A stretch of DNA of 64,000 nucleotides from an uncultured Flavobacteriaceae bacterium. GTDB taxonomy: Bacteria > Bacteroidota > Bacteroidia > Flavobacteriales > Flavobacteriaceae. Below the pieces are notes generated by a model, which ran no database searches, was not told where the DNA came from, and saw only the letters and a program-made list of their open reading frames with translations. The stretch lies in the NCBI GenBank assembly GCA_947500435.1, contig CANMRV010000001.1, forward strand, positions 620,001 through 684,000. Reading direction: 5' to 3'. Within the stretch, counting starts at the first letter, position 1, and each line of letters opens with the position of its first letter. Positions 8,914-18,522 of this stretch are shown here, in pieces. The position numbers and the translations under genes were made by a program.

Positions 8914-9627
8914 ATGAAAAAAACTGCTTACGTAACAGGAGGATCCAAAGGTATTGGGTTAGGAATTGCAGAGGCCTTGGTAAATGAAGGTATCAATGTT
9001 GCGATTTCGGCAAGAACGCAAAGTGAGTTGAAGATTGCCGAGGAACAATTAAAGGCAATCGGAAAAGGAGAAGTTTTAATCATCCAATCGGATGTGCGAA
9101 ACTTGGCTGATGAAGAGAAAGCGGTGCGGGAGGTAATAGATACGTGGGGCCAATTAGATTATTGTATTGCGAACGCGGGAATAGGAAAGTTTAGCCCGAT
9201 TGACGAAATGAGCGCCGAGGATTGGGACGCAGTTATTGATATCAATTTGACAGGGGTATTTCATACTGTTAAGGCAGCGATACCTACGCTCAAAAAGTCT
9301 AAAGGTTATATAATTACAATATCGAGTTTAGCGGGTACCAATTTTTTCCAAGAAGGAGCGGCTTATAATGCGAGTAAGTTTGGCTTAGTTGGTTTTTCTC
9401 AGGCAATAATGTTGGATTTAAGACCGTATGAAATTAAAGTAACGACTATTATGCCCGGTTCTGTAGCTACTTTTATAAATGGACAAATCCCTTCGGAGAA
9501 AGACGACTGGAAAATTCAACCCGAAGATATTGGGCAGATGGTGGTTAATTTAACAAAAATGAATCCAAGAACCTTACCTAGCAAAATAGAAGTACGACCG
9601 GCTGTTCCGCCTTCTGCACGGGAATAA
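8914..9627 (+). CDS. Short-chain dehydrogenase/reductase, FabG-like
   Basis: A 237-aa classical SDR with all hallmarks: the dinucleotide motif TGGSKGIG near the N-terminus, NAG (ANAGIG), catalytic Ser in SSLAG, and Tyr/Lys in YNASK. Length is normal. It is the last gene of the rightward group and faces a leftward gene across a 68-base gap. It reduces or oxidises an alcohol/ketone with NAD(P)H; the substrate cannot be read from sequence. Its resemblance is to 3-oxoacyl-ACP reductases, but being away from fatty-acid genes it more likely acts on a sugar or a small molecule. Confidence 0.87.
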   Translation: MKKTAYVTGGSKGIGLGIAEALVNEGINVAISARTQSELKIAEEQLKAIGKGEVLIIQSDVRNLADEEKAVREVIDTWGQLDYCIANAGIGKFSPIDEMSAEDWDAVIDINLTGVFHTVKAAIPTLKKSKGYIITISSLAGTNFFQEGAAYNASKFGLVGFSQAIMLDLRPYEIKVTTIMPGSVATFINGQIPSEKDDWKIQPEDIGQMVVNLTKMNPRTLPSKIEVRPAVPPSARE

Positions 9628-9649
9628 AAATTTGAGTGGGTATTTCGAG

Positions 9650-9683
9650 GAAAAATATCTGAATTTAAATTTGACGAATTCAG
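9650..9683 (-). terminator. Probable intrinsic terminator after the CBM9-like gene
   Basis: Read on the minus strand, CTGAATT and AATTCAG arms (9677-9683 and 9659-9665) form a 7-bp stem with an 11-base loop, followed by ATATTTTT. It lies 12 bases beyond the stop codon of the leftward gene, between two convergent genes. Confidence 0.6.
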
Positions 9684-9695
9684 TACTTCCTTGCT

Positions 9696-10472
9696 TCATT
9701 CAACAAATTCCATAAGTCCAAATCGATTGGCCTGATGAACATTTTTTGAGATGTCATAAATGGGAAAAATAGTTGAGGTCGACCTCCGATTTCCTTCGGC
9801 ATCATTCCGGTCTTGTCGTATAGCCAGAAAAGCCCATTTATTTCCTGATTGAACGGGAACAAATTTCCCCAAACCATCAAAATTCGAAATAGGTATCGCA
9901 ATCTCCATAGTCCATCCTTTATCGATATCTGAATTGTCGTTTATAGTTCCATCGTAGGTGACCTCTACTTCAAAATCTGGATTGAAAGTTTTTAGTATAC
10001 CGTGCTTTCCTTGATAAAAATCATTAAAATAAACAAAGTCGTTGGACGCTTTATAGAGATTCAATTCGTAACCAATATGGGTATCCAGGCTATCAGGAAC
10101 GGTTATAAAAAAGATTTCTGCACAATCATCCAAATAAGGTTCCCCGTCTCTTTTGGTCTCTCGAGCTGTTAAGTATTTGTCTTCCATTTGGTAAAACAAG
10201 TACAAGTTTTTTTCATCCCATAGCATTCGAAAAGTGGTTTGCTGCTGGTCATCTGGTTTGTCAATTCTATAAAAGTTATCGAACGTTCTTGCTTCAGTAC
10301 GAGCCCAAACTTCTTCATCCATCTTTCCATCAATGGCAATACGCTGATTTGTTTTAGATACCTTAAACATGGGTTGCTCTCCTAGAGAAAGCTTTTTATC
10401 CTTTTGTGAAAGGACTGTTGAAGTCCAAACCCCAAAACATAAAAGCAGACAATACATTCGGGATCTAAACAT
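9696..10472 (-). CDS. Secreted CBM9-like carbohydrate-binding protein
   Basis: A 258-aa protein with a signal peptide (about 1-22, ending VLSQ) and one beta-sandwich domain of the CBM9-like/DOMON type. Diagnostic stretches are IAIDGKMDEEVWARTEAR, then the strand with WDEKNLYLFYQMED, DDCAEIFF, and GWTMEIAIPISNF. Such domains bind sugars or occur in Bacteroidota polysaccharide loci with unknown partners. The gene starts 3 bases after the stop of the DUF5107-TPR gene, so they are certainly cotranscribed and probably work together in the periplasm. No catalytic residues are evident. Confidence 0.82.
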   Translation of the reverse strand: MFRSRMYCLLLCFGVWTSTVLSQKDKKLSLGEQPMFKVSKTNQRIAIDGKMDEEVWARTEARTFDNFYRIDKPDDQQQTTFRMLWDEKNLYLFYQMEDKYLTARETKRDGEPYLDDCAEIFFITVPDSLDTHIGYELNLYKASNDFVYFNDFYQGKHGILKTFNPDFEVEVTYDGTINDNSDIDKGWTMEIAIPISNFDGLGKFVPVQSGNKWAFLAIRQDRNDAEGNRRSTSTIFPIYDISKNVHQANRFGLMEFVE

Positions 10473-10475
10473 ATC

Positions 10476-13400
10476 TCAAGAATCTATCATTTGTTTAGCC
10501 CACAAATGATTTTTATAGACTTTTATGGCTTCCTGAAGCAATTGCTGCGCTTCTTCGTTATTTCCCAACCCCAGATTGCCCAACGCTTCAAGGTAATACG
10601 AATTTGATATGGCTTTGTTATTGGTAGCTGATGCCTCTTCAACGGCGACAAGTGTATTGTCGGTTCCCTTATTTCGCTGCAGACGGGCACGTTCGATTAA
10701 ATCACCAAACATTTTTTTTGCTTTATCCGACTGTCCTAATTTTTCATTTGACTTCGCTTGGTAAAAAACAAGGTCGAACATATTTCTCCCATTCTCTGCT
10801 TTGACGCTTTTCTGATATGCTTCCTTCGCCTTCTTGGTATTTCCCATTTGTGTATAAGCGTCTCCCATAAAATAATAAATCATTGCATTTTTTTCATCAT
10901 GGGTGGGTTTACCTACTTCCAGGTTTTCAGGATATTCTAAGGCACGTTCTAAATGGGAAATAGCCTTTTGATACTCTTTGTCTTGTATTTGCTCCTTTGC
11001 TTTTAAGGTATGAGAGTCGACATAATGCCAATAAGTTTCGCGACCGCCTTCCCAAGTTCTGAAATGATGCTCATCCAAAAACTGAATAGCTTCATCATAA
11101 TCGCCATTGAGATTCAACAATTCTACATAAGTCTTAGGTGCCGACACGTCATTTCTTACAACATCTAAGTTCTTTTTCAAAATGTCTAGATTTTCCTTGA
11201 AATCAGCATCTGATTCATCGTAGTATTTTGATAACTCTGCATACCATAGTGGATTTGAATTGTCGACCGAAATAGCATTTGTGATATAGTCAATTGCCTT
11301 ATTGGGGTCTTTATTTGTATAGAACTCGCCAAAAGCCAAATTACGAGAAACCATAGGAATACTATTATTGATTTCCCCTGCCTTTTGCCATGCGTCCATA
11401 GCTTCTTCAGGTCTATGGTCATATAATAAATTACCCAACAAATAGTAGGCCGTAACATCTTCGGAATTCAGTTCAAGTGCCTTTTTCAAAACAGTTTCAG
11501 TTTCTGGTCGATATGGAAAAGCGTAATCCAAAGAATTTTTAGCGGATTGCAGTATGTTTTTTGCAGCAGTTTCATTTCCGGAATCAGACTGAAAATAAGA
11601 CAGATAATACGCTATCAAAGGGTTCTTCGGATTTTCCAATGAGGATAATAAAGCCATTCCATCTTCATTAAAACCCATGTTCATATATTGCGTTGCGATT
11701 TCTAAATAATTGTTATCCAAATCTTGCATATTCTTATGCCATTTGGCCATAGAAGCATCTCCCTCGGAAAGACCTTTTTCGTACAATGCAGTAAAGTTCA
11801 AGGGGTCATAATCTAATAAATCATCTAAAAGGGCTATTGCTTTTTCCTGCATTCCCGTTTTGCGCAAAAGACCGGCATGAAGTGTTACAATTCGGCCGTC
11901 ACGATTGTTTGTAGAATATGCTTCGCCAATATATTCGAGCGCCTTTTCATAATTCCCTTTTTTACTTTCGATTTGTGCCAATTGATAATTTGCCGCAGAA
12001 AACCATTGATAATACCAAGTTGCCCGGGCAAGATTGGCGGTTGCTTCTTCCATTTGCCCTAAGGCTTTTTGAGCCATCCCCATATAATAATACAGCTCTC
12101 CTTCTTTTGGTTGGTAATATTTGATTTTGAGCTTGTCAGCTGCTTTCTGCAAATAAGAAAGGGCTTCTTTATATTTCATTTGACCTAATCTTCGTTGACC
12201 TAAAGCGATATTTGTGCGGTAGTCACTTGGAGATTTTTCTAAGGCCGCCAAATAATAATCGTCTGGTTCGATTCCGGGCCGACTAAACTGCTCTACGAAG
12301 CGTCCTGTTAAATAGAGGTCCTCAACCGTGTTTATTTCTCCCGGTTTTTTAACTCTTTCTTGAACTTCAGGCAATTCGGGGTGTTTCAGTTTATACGGAC
12401 CGTAAGAAACCAATTCTTTGCCTTGACTATCCTGAATGGCAACATGAAGTTGATACTCATCCAAAGGCTTACGACTTTTATAAGTTTCCGTAAACGGATT
12501 CGCAGGGTCAATATTGATGGTCTTTTCAACTAGGACGGCATCTCCTGATTTCAATATAACCTTAGCGTTTTCATACTTGGAAGTTGTATTGAATCCGTAG
12601 AAAACCGTTTTGGAATTTCGCATTTGCAGTGTCACAGAAGCATCGATGGTGGAATTTTTGACCACCTCCAAGTCTCTAATAGGATACCAGAAATTTTTGG
12701 CGTCCTTTACCGAATGTGGTAATATCCAACTGTAGTCAGGCTGGTTGTTCGAAAAAGTTCCGGTCATCAATTCTACATAGGCTTTTCCATCATCCGTTAG
12801 CTTTCTTCTGGCATTTTGACCTTGTAGTCCTGGTCCAAATTGCCATAATTTTGAGGCATTATTTTCATACATATCCCCGACGTGAACGGTACCCGCTTTT
12901 TGTCCATAGTCATATCCACCTATAAATCCCTCTTTGATATCCCACATAAAAAAAGAAACAGGATTTGGATGGTTTTTCCACCAGGTAAGGTCAGTTCCCG
13001 CTTCGTAACTGGTTCGTCCGTAAGTTGGAGTATCTGTTGAGATAGGCCATTGGACAAAGTTTCTGTTGTTGTGGAAGACGCCAATCTCCTGACTTGGTGG
13101 CCAAAACGTACGAAAGTCATCGTTCGCAGTTATGGCTACGTTGGCCCAGAAAAGAAAAGTAGTGGTCAAGGTATTCGTATTGTTGATACGATAATCAACT
13201 TCGATATAGGACTTCCCTGGTCGGAGTGTCATCCCGATTACACCACGCATATCTCGGGTCTTTTCCGTTTCTCCAATCCAGACGGTAGCACTTCCATCGG
13301 AATTTTCAATCATACGATAATCACTTTTCATCATGGTAGAAGTTCGGTGGTGATGCGGAAAGCACCACTCGATTCCCCCAGAAACCCATGCCCCCAGCGT

Positions 13401-13766
13401 TCCGATTAAATCAGGTTTGATGACGCTATTGGTGTGAAAAAGCTCATGTCCGTTGGTTTTATCGATGGCAGAGAACAATCGACCTCCAAAAGCAGGAAGT
13501 ACTTTTACCTTGATATATTCATTTTCGAGATAAACCATTTCATAGGTAACATTGGTCAAAGTGTCGCCAAGTTTCGCTTGAGAAGGGTATGGATATACCT
13601 TACCCTGCGCCCCTTGAACGCTGCGCCCTGTATAGAATAATGGGCTCTTCTCATCTTCACCTTTTTGATATGTAGGTATGACCTCTGCGCCTTCATAAAC
13701 TTTTACTTGGGCATAAGTTGAAAATGAAATGGCTAAAAATAATGTGACTAGGAACAGGTTTTTCAT
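10476..13766 (-). CDS. DUF5107 domain plus TPR-array secreted protein
   Basis: A 1096-aa protein with a signal peptide (residues 1-19, ending TYAQ). The N-terminal part, about 35-340, matches DUF5107, a beta-sandwich resembling aldose-epimerase-type folds (VLPAFGGRLFSAIDKTNGHELF, GGIEWCFPHHHRTSTMM, FWANVAITANDDFRTFWPP). Residues about 490-1090 are a long series of tetratricopeptide repeats (for example GELYYYMGMAQKALGQMEEA and YQLAQIESKKGNYEKALEYI). The His-rich FPHHHR and Glu in GGIEW are candidate active-site or ligand residues by analogy only. It heads a two-gene operon with the CBM9-like gene, pointing to periplasmic glycan processing. Confidence 0.85.
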   Translation of the reverse strand: MKNLFLVTLFLAISFSTYAQVKVYEGAEVIPTYQKGEDEKSPLFYTGRSVQGAQGKVYPYPSQAKLGDTLTNVTYEMVYLENEYIKVKVLPAFGGRLFSAIDKTNGHELFHTNSVIKPDLIGTLGAWVSGGIEWCFPHHHRTSTMMKSDYRMIENSDGSATVWIGETEKTRDMRGVIGMTLRPGKSYIEVDYRINNTNTLTTTFLFWANVAITANDDFRTFWPPSQEIGVFHNNRNFVQWPISTDTPTYGRTSYEAGTDLTWWKNHPNPVSFFMWDIKEGFIGGYDYGQKAGTVHVGDMYENNASKLWQFGPGLQGQNARRKLTDDGKAYVELMTGTFSNNQPDYSWILPHSVKDAKNFWYPIRDLEVVKNSTIDASVTLQMRNSKTVFYGFNTTSKYENAKVILKSGDAVLVEKTINIDPANPFTETYKSRKPLDEYQLHVAIQDSQGKELVSYGPYKLKHPELPEVQERVKKPGEINTVEDLYLTGRFVEQFSRPGIEPDDYYLAALEKSPSDYRTNIALGQRRLGQMKYKEALSYLQKAADKLKIKYYQPKEGELYYYMGMAQKALGQMEEATANLARATWYYQWFSAANYQLAQIESKKGNYEKALEYIGEAYSTNNRDGRIVTLHAGLLRKTGMQEKAIALLDDLLDYDPLNFTALYEKGLSEGDASMAKWHKNMQDLDNNYLEIATQYMNMGFNEDGMALLSSLENPKNPLIAYYLSYFQSDSGNETAAKNILQSAKNSLDYAFPYRPETETVLKKALELNSEDVTAYYLLGNLLYDHRPEEAMDAWQKAGEINNSIPMVSRNLAFGEFYTNKDPNKAIDYITNAISVDNSNPLWYAELSKYYDESDADFKENLDILKKNLDVVRNDVSAPKTYVELLNLNGDYDEAIQFLDEHHFRTWEGGRETYWHYVDSHTLKAKEQIQDKEYQKAISHLERALEYPENLEVGKPTHDEKNAMIYYFMGDAYTQMGNTKKAKEAYQKSVKAENGRNMFDLVFYQAKSNEKLGQSDKAKKMFGDLIERARLQRNKGTDNTLVAVEEASATNNKAISNSYYLEALGNLGLGNNEEAQQLLQEAIKVYKNHLWAKQMIDS

Positions 13767-14065
13767 GTTGTGTCTTTAATTGAACTTAAAAATACATAAT
13801 GTGCTCATTAACAGATAGTACGAATGGTTAAATTTGTAGCTATTATGGTTCTCAAGTACTTGCTAAAGTTATTAATGATGACTATTCTAGTAGGTGATAG
13901 AGATAATGGAGACGTATCATATTTTAACTCAATCCCAATTTTCAGGTATTATAAATTCAGATTCAGAGTTTAGTTCCTTTGGTTTCCTTTGATACTTCGG
14001 AGCTACCACAAGGACTTAGCATCCTTCGTGTTTAATGGGTTTTTATTTAAGCTAATGGATTATGC
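13767..14065. other. 299-base intergenic gap, nothing assigned
   Basis: The gap lies between the start of the DUF5107 gene and the stop of the next leftward SDR gene, so it should hold the DUF5107 promoter and the SDR terminator. I found no convincing promoter match; only a weak 5-bp AAGGA/TCCTT stem occurs near 14010-14027. No RNA gene or coding potential is evident. Confidence 0.5.
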
Positions 14066-14839
14066 TTATCCCATAGTCCCCTTAACCAATCCCCCATCAA
14101 CTGAAATAGTCTGCCCTGTAATGTATTGGCTATGTGGAGATAACAACCAGACGGCAAGGGAAGCAAAATCTTCAGGTCTTCCAATTTTTCCAGTTGCAGT
14201 TTGTTTAGCAAAAGTGGATCGAATTTCAGCCTCAGGAGTACCTTTTAATTCGCTATTCTTTTTAAAAAGATTTTCCATCCGCTGGGTGGCATGATATCCA
14301 GGGCCAAGAATATTTAGGGTTACTCCCGAGAGTCCTATTTCTTGTGAAAGGGTTTTTACATAACCAACAATAGCCAAACGCATGGAATTGCTCAAAACCA
14401 AGTTCTCTACGGGTTGCTTGACGGAAACACTTTCAATATAGAGTAAGCGTCCATAATTTTGTTCCATCATTTTTGGAAGCAGGGCCTGAGTCAATGCAAT
14501 CTTCCAACGTATCACATTTTTATAGGCTTCATCCCAATCAGATATTCTTGTGTCTAGGACTGGCATTGCTGGTGGACCACCTGAGTTGATAACAGCGCCG
14601 GTTAGAGTGCGATTACCAATCTGAGCGAGTATCTTGTCCAATACTAATTCTTCGGAGAGGTTACCGACTACTATTTCAATTTTTCTACTTGATTTTTGTA
14701 ATTCTTTCAGCTTTGATTCGGTACGGGCAATGGCTATAACTTGTGCACCTTCTATAATCAATTGCTCGGTAATTGCTTTTCCAAGTCCACTAGTCGCGCC
14801 TCCGACCAAAAAGAGTTTGTTGTCTAACTGTAGATTCAT
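14066..14839 (-). CDS. SDR-family protein lacking the YxxxK catalytic pair
   Basis: A 257-aa protein with the SDR fold: an N-terminal GGATSGLGKA nucleotide-binding loop, NSGGPP in place of the NNAG motif, a Ser-containing IESVSV strand, and a C-terminal ITGQTISVDGGL. At the position of the catalytic Tyr-x-x-x-Lys the sequence reads SNSMR, so Tyr is Ser and Lys is Arg. A known subgroup of FabG-like SDRs shares this altered site and retains the NxxR motif; its activity is unclear. It follows the amidohydrolase gene by 40 bases on the same strand, so cotranscription is likely. Confidence 0.85.
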   Translation of the reverse strand: MNLQLDNKLFLVGGATSGLGKAITEQLIIEGAQVIAIARTESKLKELQKSSRKIEIVVGNLSEELVLDKILAQIGNRTLTGAVINSGGPPAMPVLDTRISDWDEAYKNVIRWKIALTQALLPKMMEQNYGRLLYIESVSVKQPVENLVLSNSMRLAIVGYVKTLSQEIGLSGVTLNILGPGYHATQRMENLFKKNSELKGTPEAEIRSTFAKQTATGKIGRPEDFASLAVWLLSPHSQYITGQTISVDGGLVKGTMG

Positions 14840-14879
14840 GCTATTCTATCTTCAATATTTTAAGAAACTAAATCAAATT

Positions 14880-16340
14880 TTAGTTTTTCTGTAATTTTTG
14901 CAAAATTTCATCCAAGTCCTTTCGGTCATAAATTTTTCCTTGTTTGATTACGGAATTTACACTTTTAGTATTTTGAATATCCTCAAGAGGATTGGCATCG
15001 AGAATCACTAAATCAGCCCACATATTTTCTTTGATAGAACCTAATTCGTTTTCCATATTAAAATACTTAGCAGGATTTATCGTAGCTGCTTTTAATGCTT
15101 CCATTGTTGACATCCCGACATCTTCAACCAATACGGCAAGTTCTTCATGAAGACTTAACCCTGGGGTCAGGAAAGCTATGGGTGTATCGGTACCGGCCAT
15201 AATGGGGATTCCCGTATCGTGAATCTTTTTTACCATCATATAGTTCCATTGGTTCCAAGCTTCTTTGGTCTTGGGAGTTTCATTATTCGCCAAGGCTTTT
15301 GAGCTGTCAAGCCAATATTGCCCAACTGAATCTGGCAGGAGCCCATAACTCTCTTGCCAATCAGGTCGAGCAAAGTATTTTCGAGTGAAAAAAGTATTCA
15401 AAGCCTGTGTTGGTATTTGCCATGTATCATTCTTTTTAAGAATTTTAAGTACTTCATTTGCGCGAGTAGCATCATAGTTTTCAATAGCTACTTCTCGCTG
15501 AGCGGAATGAATAGAAGAACGCAGTTCGCCGCCTGTTAGATTCTTTTCGTTTTTTAACATTTGCCGGCGTTGTTGCCATAACTCTTCTGAATTCGAGGCA
15601 CATGAAATTTCAAGATTTCTCATGTGTTCAATGCTATTCATGCCAGCATTTGAAGCTGTAATGGCATCCATGCTTAATGGAATATGCCCTGTAACTTTAA
15701 GCCCATTTGCTTTGGCGAGTTCATTAATTTTTTCAAACTGTTCAGGTGTCAACATTTCGTATGCTTTAAGCAAATCAACATCTTTGCTTAGTAACATATT
15801 TACTTGATTGGTCACTTCCTCGATAGTATTTAAACCAACCGAAAGTTCAGGATGTGTTGCGTCACTCCCATCATAAACATTAGGTTCACCATCTAAAAGC
15901 GGTCCGGCCATCATCACTCTTGGAGCACCTGTTGGGTTAGCCAAAGCTTTGTCTTTCCATCCTTTTACAAAATCAACCTTTCCTCCAGTATCGCGGACAC
16001 TTGTAATACCATGTTTCAAAAATAAATCGAACATACTGGGTGCTAATTCTTCGATATAGGCGAAATGTACGTGAGCATCCCATAAACCTGGAATCAAATA
16101 TTTTCCAGTTCCATCAATGGTGGTGTTTTTTGAGGATAATTTTAATGCTTCGGAATCAGCTATTCTAAGAATTTTTCCGTCTTTAATAATAACCGTCTGA
16201 TTTTCTTTTAAACCATCTTTCGGGTCGATGGTGTTAATGTTCTCAATACAAATTGCATCCTCAAAAACAGCCTCATTTGACTGACAAGCACACATTATTA
16301 GTATTAGAAAGAAAAATAAAAGTTTGTTCGCGGTTTTCAT
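14880..16340 (-). CDS. Amidohydrolase-superfamily lipoprotein
   Basis: A 486-aa metal-dependent hydrolase with a lipoprotein signal (LILIMCAC, lipidated Cys near residue 19). It has the beta-sandwich start ENQTVIIKDGKILRI, the metal-binding DAHVHF motif after YLIPGLW, His motifs TGHIPLS and SIEHMR, and the catalytic Asp in AGTDTP. The order matches imidazolonepropionase-like amidohydrolases, many of which act as prolidases or on small cyclic amides. The likely location is the periplasm or outer membrane. It is the first gene of a leftward pair with the atypical SDR and diverges from the propionyl-CoA carboxylase genes. The substrate is unknown. Confidence 0.87.
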   Translation of the reverse strand: MKTANKLLFFFLILIMCACQSNEAVFEDAICIENINTIDPKDGLKENQTVIIKDGKILRIADSEALKLSSKNTTIDGTGKYLIPGLWDAHVHFAYIEELAPSMFDLFLKHGITSVRDTGGKVDFVKGWKDKALANPTGAPRVMMAGPLLDGEPNVYDGSDATHPELSVGLNTIEEVTNQVNMLLSKDVDLLKAYEMLTPEQFEKINELAKANGLKVTGHIPLSMDAITASNAGMNSIEHMRNLEISCASNSEELWQQRRQMLKNEKNLTGGELRSSIHSAQREVAIENYDATRANEVLKILKKNDTWQIPTQALNTFFTRKYFARPDWQESYGLLPDSVGQYWLDSSKALANNETPKTKEAWNQWNYMMVKKIHDTGIPIMAGTDTPIAFLTPGLSLHEELAVLVEDVGMSTMEALKAATINPAKYFNMENELGSIKENMWADLVILDANPLEDIQNTKSVNSVIKQGKIYDRKDLDEILQKLQKN

Positions 16341-16515
16341 TTATAAGAGTAATTAAGGGATTACAGAACTGTTAAATCTACGTAATATAAAGCTTGAACG
16401 AAAATGACAAATACTGGCCGGATTCATAGAAAACTTCTCAGGGTCTTTTGATTAAATGACCTATGATTTTAATACATTTAGTTATTCGATAATATACCTG
16501 ACTTATTTTGTGACG

Positions 16516-16995
16516 ATGACAAACTATTTATTGACTGTAAACAATGAAGAAATACCCGTTAAGAAAATTGAAGCTAAGGCTTTGGATAGTATTCAAATAG
16601 ATGCTGTTAATTTTCATCTACTAGAAAATAATCAGGCCTTTGAGGTGAGCATAATTCATTCCGATTTTTTGAATAAAACCATTACTGTATCCGTAAACGG
16701 CAATACGTACGATGTAAAAATTGAAGATGAGTATGACCAACAGGTCAAAAAAATGGGCTTGTTAGCGGTAACTACTCAAAAAGTGAATTCTATCAAAGCG
16801 CCTATGCCTGGGTTGATTGTAGGTATTATGGTTGAGGAAGGACAAGAGATTTCTGAAGGAACTCCTTTACTAGTTTTATCCGCTATGAAAATGGAGAACA
16901 TTATTCTTTCCCAAGGGGAAGGAGTAGTGAAATCTATAGAAGTCAAAAAGGATGATGCTGTTGAGAAAGGACAGTTGATTATTGAAATGGAGTAA
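16516..16995 (+). CDS. Biotin carboxyl carrier subunit of acyl-CoA carboxylase
   Basis: A 159-aa protein ending in a biotinyl domain. The AMKME motif places the biotinylated Lys at about residue 125, in VLSAMKMENII. The N-terminal 85 residues form a small beta-rich region typical of Bacteroidota carrier subunits. I chose the ATG at 16516 (MTNYLLTVNNEE) rather than one 60 bases upstream, because the extra residues look like untranslated leader. It carries carboxybiotin between the two following gene products, the biotin carboxylase and carboxyltransferase, making a three-subunit propionyl-CoA carboxylase. The next gene starts 27 bases downstream. Confidence 0.9.
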   Translation: MTNYLLTVNNEEIPVKKIEAKALDSIQIDAVNFHLLENNQAFEVSIIHSDFLNKTITVSVNGNTYDVKIEDEYDQQVKKMGLLAVTTQKVNSIKAPMPGLIVGIMVEEGQEISEGTPLLVLSAMKMENIILSQGEGVVKSIEVKKDDAVEKGQLIIEME

Positions 16996-17022
16996 AGAGA
17001 TATGGAAATAAATTCAGCATAA

Positions 17023-18495
17023 ATGAGAAAAATACTAATTGCTAATCGAGGTGAAATTGCACTTCGAATTATGAAAACCGCCCAGAAAATGGGAATCAAA
17101 ACGGTTGCTGTGTATTCTGAAGTAGATAGACATTCACCTCATGTGAAATTTGCTGATGAGGCCGTATTGTTAGGTCCAGCACCTTCTTCGGAATCTTATC
17201 TGGTGATGGAGAAAATCATTAAAGCTGCAAAAGATACTGGTGCTGAAGGTATTCATCCTGGTTACGGTTTTCTTAGTGAAAATGCTGTATTTGCTCGAAT
17301 GGTCGAAGATCATGGCATCTCATTTATTGGTCCAAGACCTCATGCTATTGAAGTTATGGGGAATAAGTTGGCTGCTAAGGAAGCTGTTCGAGATTATGAC
17401 ATTCCTATGGTGCCTGGTATTGAAGAGGCCATTACTGATGTAGCATTGGCGCAGAAAATAGCAAAGGAAATAGGATTTCCTATTTTGATAAAAGCCTCTG
17501 CTGGTGGCGGTGGAAAGGGAATGCGCGTAGTCGAAAATTCAAAAGATTTACCCGAGCAAATGGATAGAGCGATAAGCGAAGCCCAAGCAGCTTTTGGTGA
17601 TGGTTCTGTCTTTATTGAAAAGTACGTAGGTTCTCCAAGACATATTGAGATTCAGGTGCTCGCCGATACCCACGGAAACATTGTCCACCTTTTTGAACGC
17701 GAATGTAGCGTGCAGCGAAGACATCAAAAGGTAGTTGAGGAAGCTCCTTCTGCCGTGTTGACCCCGGAGATTAGAAAAGCAATGGGTGAAGCAGCGATAA
17801 AAGTTGCTAAAGCTTGTGATTATGTCGGAGCGGGTACAGTTGAATTCCTGCTGGATGAGAATAAAGATTTCTACTTCCTAGAAATGAATACGAGGCTACA
17901 GGTCGAACATCCTGTTTCGGAAATAATAGCTGGGGTAGATTTGGTAGAGCAACAAATTAAAGTAGCTCGCGGTGAAAAGTTAGCATTTACCCAAGATGAT
18001 TTAAAAATACAAGGCCATGCTCTAGAAGTGCGCGTTTATGCTGAAGACCCGCTGGCAAATTTTATGCCTAGCATCGGTACACTTTCTACCTATAAGACAC
18101 CAGTCGGAGAAGGCATTAGAGTTGATGATGGTTTTGAAGAAGGCATGGAAGTTCCTATTTATTATGACCCGATGATATCAAAGCTGATTACCTACGGTAA
18201 GGATAGAGCAGAGGCCATTCAGCTTATGATAAAGGCTATTGGCAATTACAAAGTTGAAGGTGTAGCGACAACGCTGCCTTTCGGGAAGTTCGTTTGCGAA
18301 CATGAGGCTTTTACTTCAGGTGATTTTGACACCCATTTTGTCAAAAATTACTATTCTCCAGAACAATTGGAGAAGCAATATGCTGAGGAGCGAAGAATTG
18401 CAGGTTTGATAGGTTTAAAACTATATCTCGAAAACAAGGTAATCGTAACAAGTCCGACTACGGTTTCTTCCAACTGGCAGAAAAGTAGAATTTAG
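17023..18495 (+). CDS. Biotin carboxylase subunit of acyl-CoA carboxylase
   Basis: A 490-aa ATP-grasp enzyme that carboxylates the biotin of the carrier protein using ATP and bicarbonate. Visible features are the N-terminal ILIANRGEIALRI, the glycine-rich ATP loop KASAGGGGKGMR, FLEMNTRLQVEHPVSE (metal and bicarbonate site), and the lid-side ERECSVQRRHQKVVEEAPS. Length fits AccC/PccA biotin carboxylase domains plus a short C-terminal tail. Being between the carrier and a PccB-type carboxyltransferase, it is assigned to propionyl-CoA rather than acetyl-CoA carboxylation. Confidence 0.93.
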   Translation: MRKILIANRGEIALRIMKTAQKMGIKTVAVYSEVDRHSPHVKFADEAVLLGPAPSSESYLVMEKIIKAAKDTGAEGIHPGYGFLSENAVFARMVEDHGISFIGPRPHAIEVMGNKLAAKEAVRDYDIPMVPGIEEAITDVALAQKIAKEIGFPILIKASAGGGGKGMRVVENSKDLPEQMDRAISEAQAAFGDGSVFIEKYVGSPRHIEIQVLADTHGNIVHLFERECSVQRRHQKVVEEAPSAVLTPEIRKAMGEAAIKVAKACDYVGAGTVEFLLDENKDFYFLEMNTRLQVEHPVSEIIAGVDLVEQQIKVARGEKLAFTQDDLKIQGHALEVRVYAEDPLANFMPSIGTLSTYKTPVGEGIRVDDGFEEGMEVPIYYDPMISKLITYGKDRAEAIQLMIKAIGNYKVEGVATTLPFGKFVCEHEAFTSGDFDTHFVKNYYSPEQLEKQYAEERRIAGLIGLKLYLENKVIVTSPTTVSSNWQKSRI

Positions 18496-18522
18496 TAGTG
18501 CAAATCGATTTGAAAAGCAAGA

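Noticed and set aside
13767..14065. Possible small RNA or tRNA gene in the gap
   Set aside because: No cloverleaf, strong hairpin or promoter plus terminator pair is visible.
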